Shown one piece after another: positions 62,609 to 64,000 of a DNA stretch of 64,000 bases. A program made the translations under genes and the position numbers. Origin of the DNA: Jonquetella anthropi DSM 22815 (GTDB lineage Bacteria > Synergistota > Synergistia > Synergistales > Dethiosulfovibrionaceae); contig NZ_CM001376.1 in assembly GCF_000237805.1 (NCBI RefSeq), forward strand, positions 791,010-855,009, read 5' to 3'. The notes below the pieces were generated by a model. It had not been told where the DNA came from and did no database searches. It worked only from the letters and a program-made list of their open reading frames with translations. The stretch's first letter is position 1, and each line of letters starts with the position of its first letter.

Positions 62609-64000
62609 CTACTCCTCTTCTTCGGCCAGCAAGCCCTGACGGGCGGCGATAATCTTCTTGCTGACTTCTTCCGGCACCGTGTCGTAGTGTGAAAATTCCA
62701 TGGTGAAGGTGCCGCGCCCAGAGGTCATGGAGCGAAGCTGAATGGCGTACTGGAACATTTCAGACTGAGGAACCTGAGCCTTGACGACCTGCAGCCGTCC
62801 CAGCGAGTCGACGCCCATGATGCGGCCGCGCCGGGTGTTGAAGTCGCCCATCACGTCGCCTAGGTAGGTGTCGGCGACCATGACTTCAACGTTCATGATC
62901 GGCTCAAGGAGCACAGGCGAGGCTTCTGTCATGCCCTTTTTGAACGCCAAGTGTGCGGCAGTCTTGAAGGCCATTTCGGAGCTGTCGACGTCGTGATAGG
63001 AGCCGAAGTAAAGCGAGGCCTTAAAGTCTACCGTCGGGTAGGCAGCCAAGACGCCTTTGACCATGCACTCCCGCAGGCCCTTTTCAACGGCCGGGATGTA
63101 CTGCTTGGGAATCGCGCCGCCAACGATCTTGTCCTCAAACTCGAATCCGGCGCCCCGCTCTAGCGGAGAGAACTCGATGTACACGTCGCCGTACTGGCCG
63201 TGTCCGCCGGTCTGCTTCTTGTGCTTGCCCTGAGCCTTGGCGGACTTGCGGATGGTTTCCCGATAGGGCACGTTCGGCGTGCGGGTGTTCAGGTTAACGC
63301 CGTAGCGCTCCTTGATCTTGGCTAAGGCGATGTCCAGATGAAGGTTGCCCATGCCGGACAGCACGTTGTCGTTGGTTTCCGGGTTCTTTTCAAACCGAAG
63401 GGTCAGGTCCTCTTCGAGCATCCGATGAACCGCGTTGCCCAGCTTGTCCTCGTCGCCTCTGGACTGGGCGTCAACGGCCACAGAGTACACCGGCGTGGGG
63501 AACTTGATGGTGGGATACAGGACCTTGCTGCCAGCTTTGCCCAAGGTGTCGCCGACACGCGTGCTGGTGAGCTTGGGAATGGCGACGATCATGCCGGTGG
63601 TGATTTCCTTGACGTCAACGCCGTCTTTGCCCTGCATGATCTTGAAGCTGCTGATCCGTTCCTCTTCCTGCCGGTTGACGTTGTAAATGGTCTGGTCGCT
63701 GGTCAGCGTGCCCGAGTTGACGCGAATGAACGAGAGCTTGCCAACGTAGGGGTCGACCATGACTTTGAAGCACAGCGCGCTGAACGGGGCCTGAGGATCG
63801 GCTTTGATGAAGATCTCCCGATCTTCTTTCACAGCCGGCCGCTCTCTCATGGCCGTCGGGTCGGGCAGATAGTTGACGATCAGGTCCATCAGCTGCGGTA
63901 CGCCGATGTTAGCAGTGGCAGAACCGGGCATGACGGGGAAGATCTTGCACTTGGCGATGCACTGGCGAAGCACAGGAATGAGCTCGTCAACGGGGATGTC
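62609..64000 (-). CDS. EF-G-like translational GTPase (5' end beyond window)
   Basis: About 463 C-terminal residues are visible; the G domain lies beyond the right edge and the frame stays open to base 64000. Domain II (SALCFKVMVDPYVGKLSFIR, VNSGTLTSDQTIYNVNRQEE), domain III, domain IV (HKKQTGGHGQYGDVYIEFSP, GGAIPKQYIPAVEKGLRECM, YFGSYHDVDSSEMAFKTAAH) and domain V (RRGRIMGVDSLGRLQVVKAQ) match elongation factor G. The HKKQTGGHGQYGD variant and Phe in SLYFGSYHDV are more like EF-G paralogues (EF-G-like/FusA2) than the main str-operon EF-G, and no rpsL-rpsG-tuf genes adjoin, so a paralogue is likely. Confidence 0.88.
   Translation of the reverse strand, partial: DIPVDELIPVLRQCIAKCKIFPVMPGSATANIGVPQLMDLIVNYLPDPTAMRERPAVKEDREIFIKADPQAPFSALCFKVMVDPYVGKLSFIRVNSGTLTSDQTIYNVNRQEEERISSFKIMQGKDGVDVKEITTGMIVAIPKLTSTRVGDTLGKAGSKVLYPTIKFPTPVYSVAVDAQSRGDEDKLGNAVHRMLEEDLTLRFEKNPETNDNVLSGMGNLHLDIALAKIKERYGVNLNTRTPNVPYRETIRKSAKAQGKHKKQTGGHGQYGDVYIEFSPLERGAGFEFEDKIVGGAIPKQYIPAVEKGLRECMVKGVLAAYPTVDFKASLYFGSYHDVDSSEMAFKTAAHLAFKKGMTEASPVLLEPIMNVEVMVADTYLGDVMGDFNTRRGRIMGVDSLGRLQVVKAQVPQSEMFQYAIQLRSMTSGRGTFTMEFSHYDTVPEEVSKKIIAARQGLLAEEEE

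Overview
The window looks like chromosome of a GC-rich, strictly anaerobic, amino-acid-fermenting bacterium with a diderm envelope. The evidence is a complete set of histidine-degradation genes using the formiminotransferase/cyclodeaminase route, a threonine dehydrogenase/ketobutyrate-CoA ligase pair, an electron-bifurcating NfnAB transhydrogenase, a B12-dependent methylmalonyl-CoA mutase with its MeaB chaperone, an OmpH/Skp-like periplasmic protein and meso-diaminopimelate enzymes. This mix fits Synergistota (Jonquetella/Pyramidobacter/Dethiosulfovibrio-like). That placement is inference from gene content; no 16S or tRNA gene is present to confirm it.

Bases 1-17200 are a nearly continuous minus-strand block for translation and housekeeping. 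In transcription order it runs tdh-kbl (threonine to glycine plus acetyl-CoA), then rpsO-pnp-dut-thrS, then a promoter and long leader with an intrinsic-terminator-like hairpin, then infC-rpmI-rplT-ktrB-ktrA-pheS-pheT-(coiled coil)-zapA-cvpA-mutS2. mutS2 runs off the left edge. A potassium-uptake pair (ktrB-ktrA) sits between the ribosomal-protein and phenylalanyl-tRNA synthetase genes.

Bases 17300-27600 hold a GntR regulator divergent from tdh, an isochorismatase-like and a metallo-beta-lactamase-fold hydrolase, and a minus-strand four-gene operon (Cys-rich-tailed protein, flippase-like membrane protein, ICMT-like methyltransferase, O6-alkylguanine transferase-like protein). They also hold ttcA, nfnAB with a small unknown protein, endonuclease IV and an OmpH-like protein. 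Bases 27700-33200 are meaB-mutB-mutA. Bases 33400-38650 carry an M20 peptidase, a tiny Cys-rich membrane peptide, a ferredoxin-domain protein, a DEAD-family helicase and an extended SfsA.

Bases 38800-41800 hold hutH with a probable histidine permease. An IS3-family element (42538-44251) sits in the loop of the terminator between a methyltransferase gene and dapF. lysA-dapF, a frameshifted YyaL/DUF255 thioredoxin-domain pseudogene, an EamA transporter and a glycerate kinase follow. Bases 50500-56400 form the rest of the histidine pathway: an IclR regulator, ftcD, hutI, fchA and hutU. Bases 56400-61500 combine panB, a 5'-truncated TRAP transporter gene that still has a near-consensus promoter and operator-like palindrome, panF with its DUF997 partner, and an IclR regulator. 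The window ends with an exported protein made of two tandem modules and the 3' part of an EF-G-like GTPase gene.

Functionally, the window joins amino-acid catabolism (His to Glu plus methenyl-THF; Thr to Gly) to redox balancing (NfnAB) and propionate/succinate metabolism (Mut-MeaB), alongside core translation. I see no CRISPR array, prophage, rRNA or tRNA. The most unusual items are the IS inside a terminator, the infC leader with a likely non-AUG start, the Cys-rich four-gene operon, the 47-residue Cys-rich membrane peptide and the TRAP remnant with intact control region.
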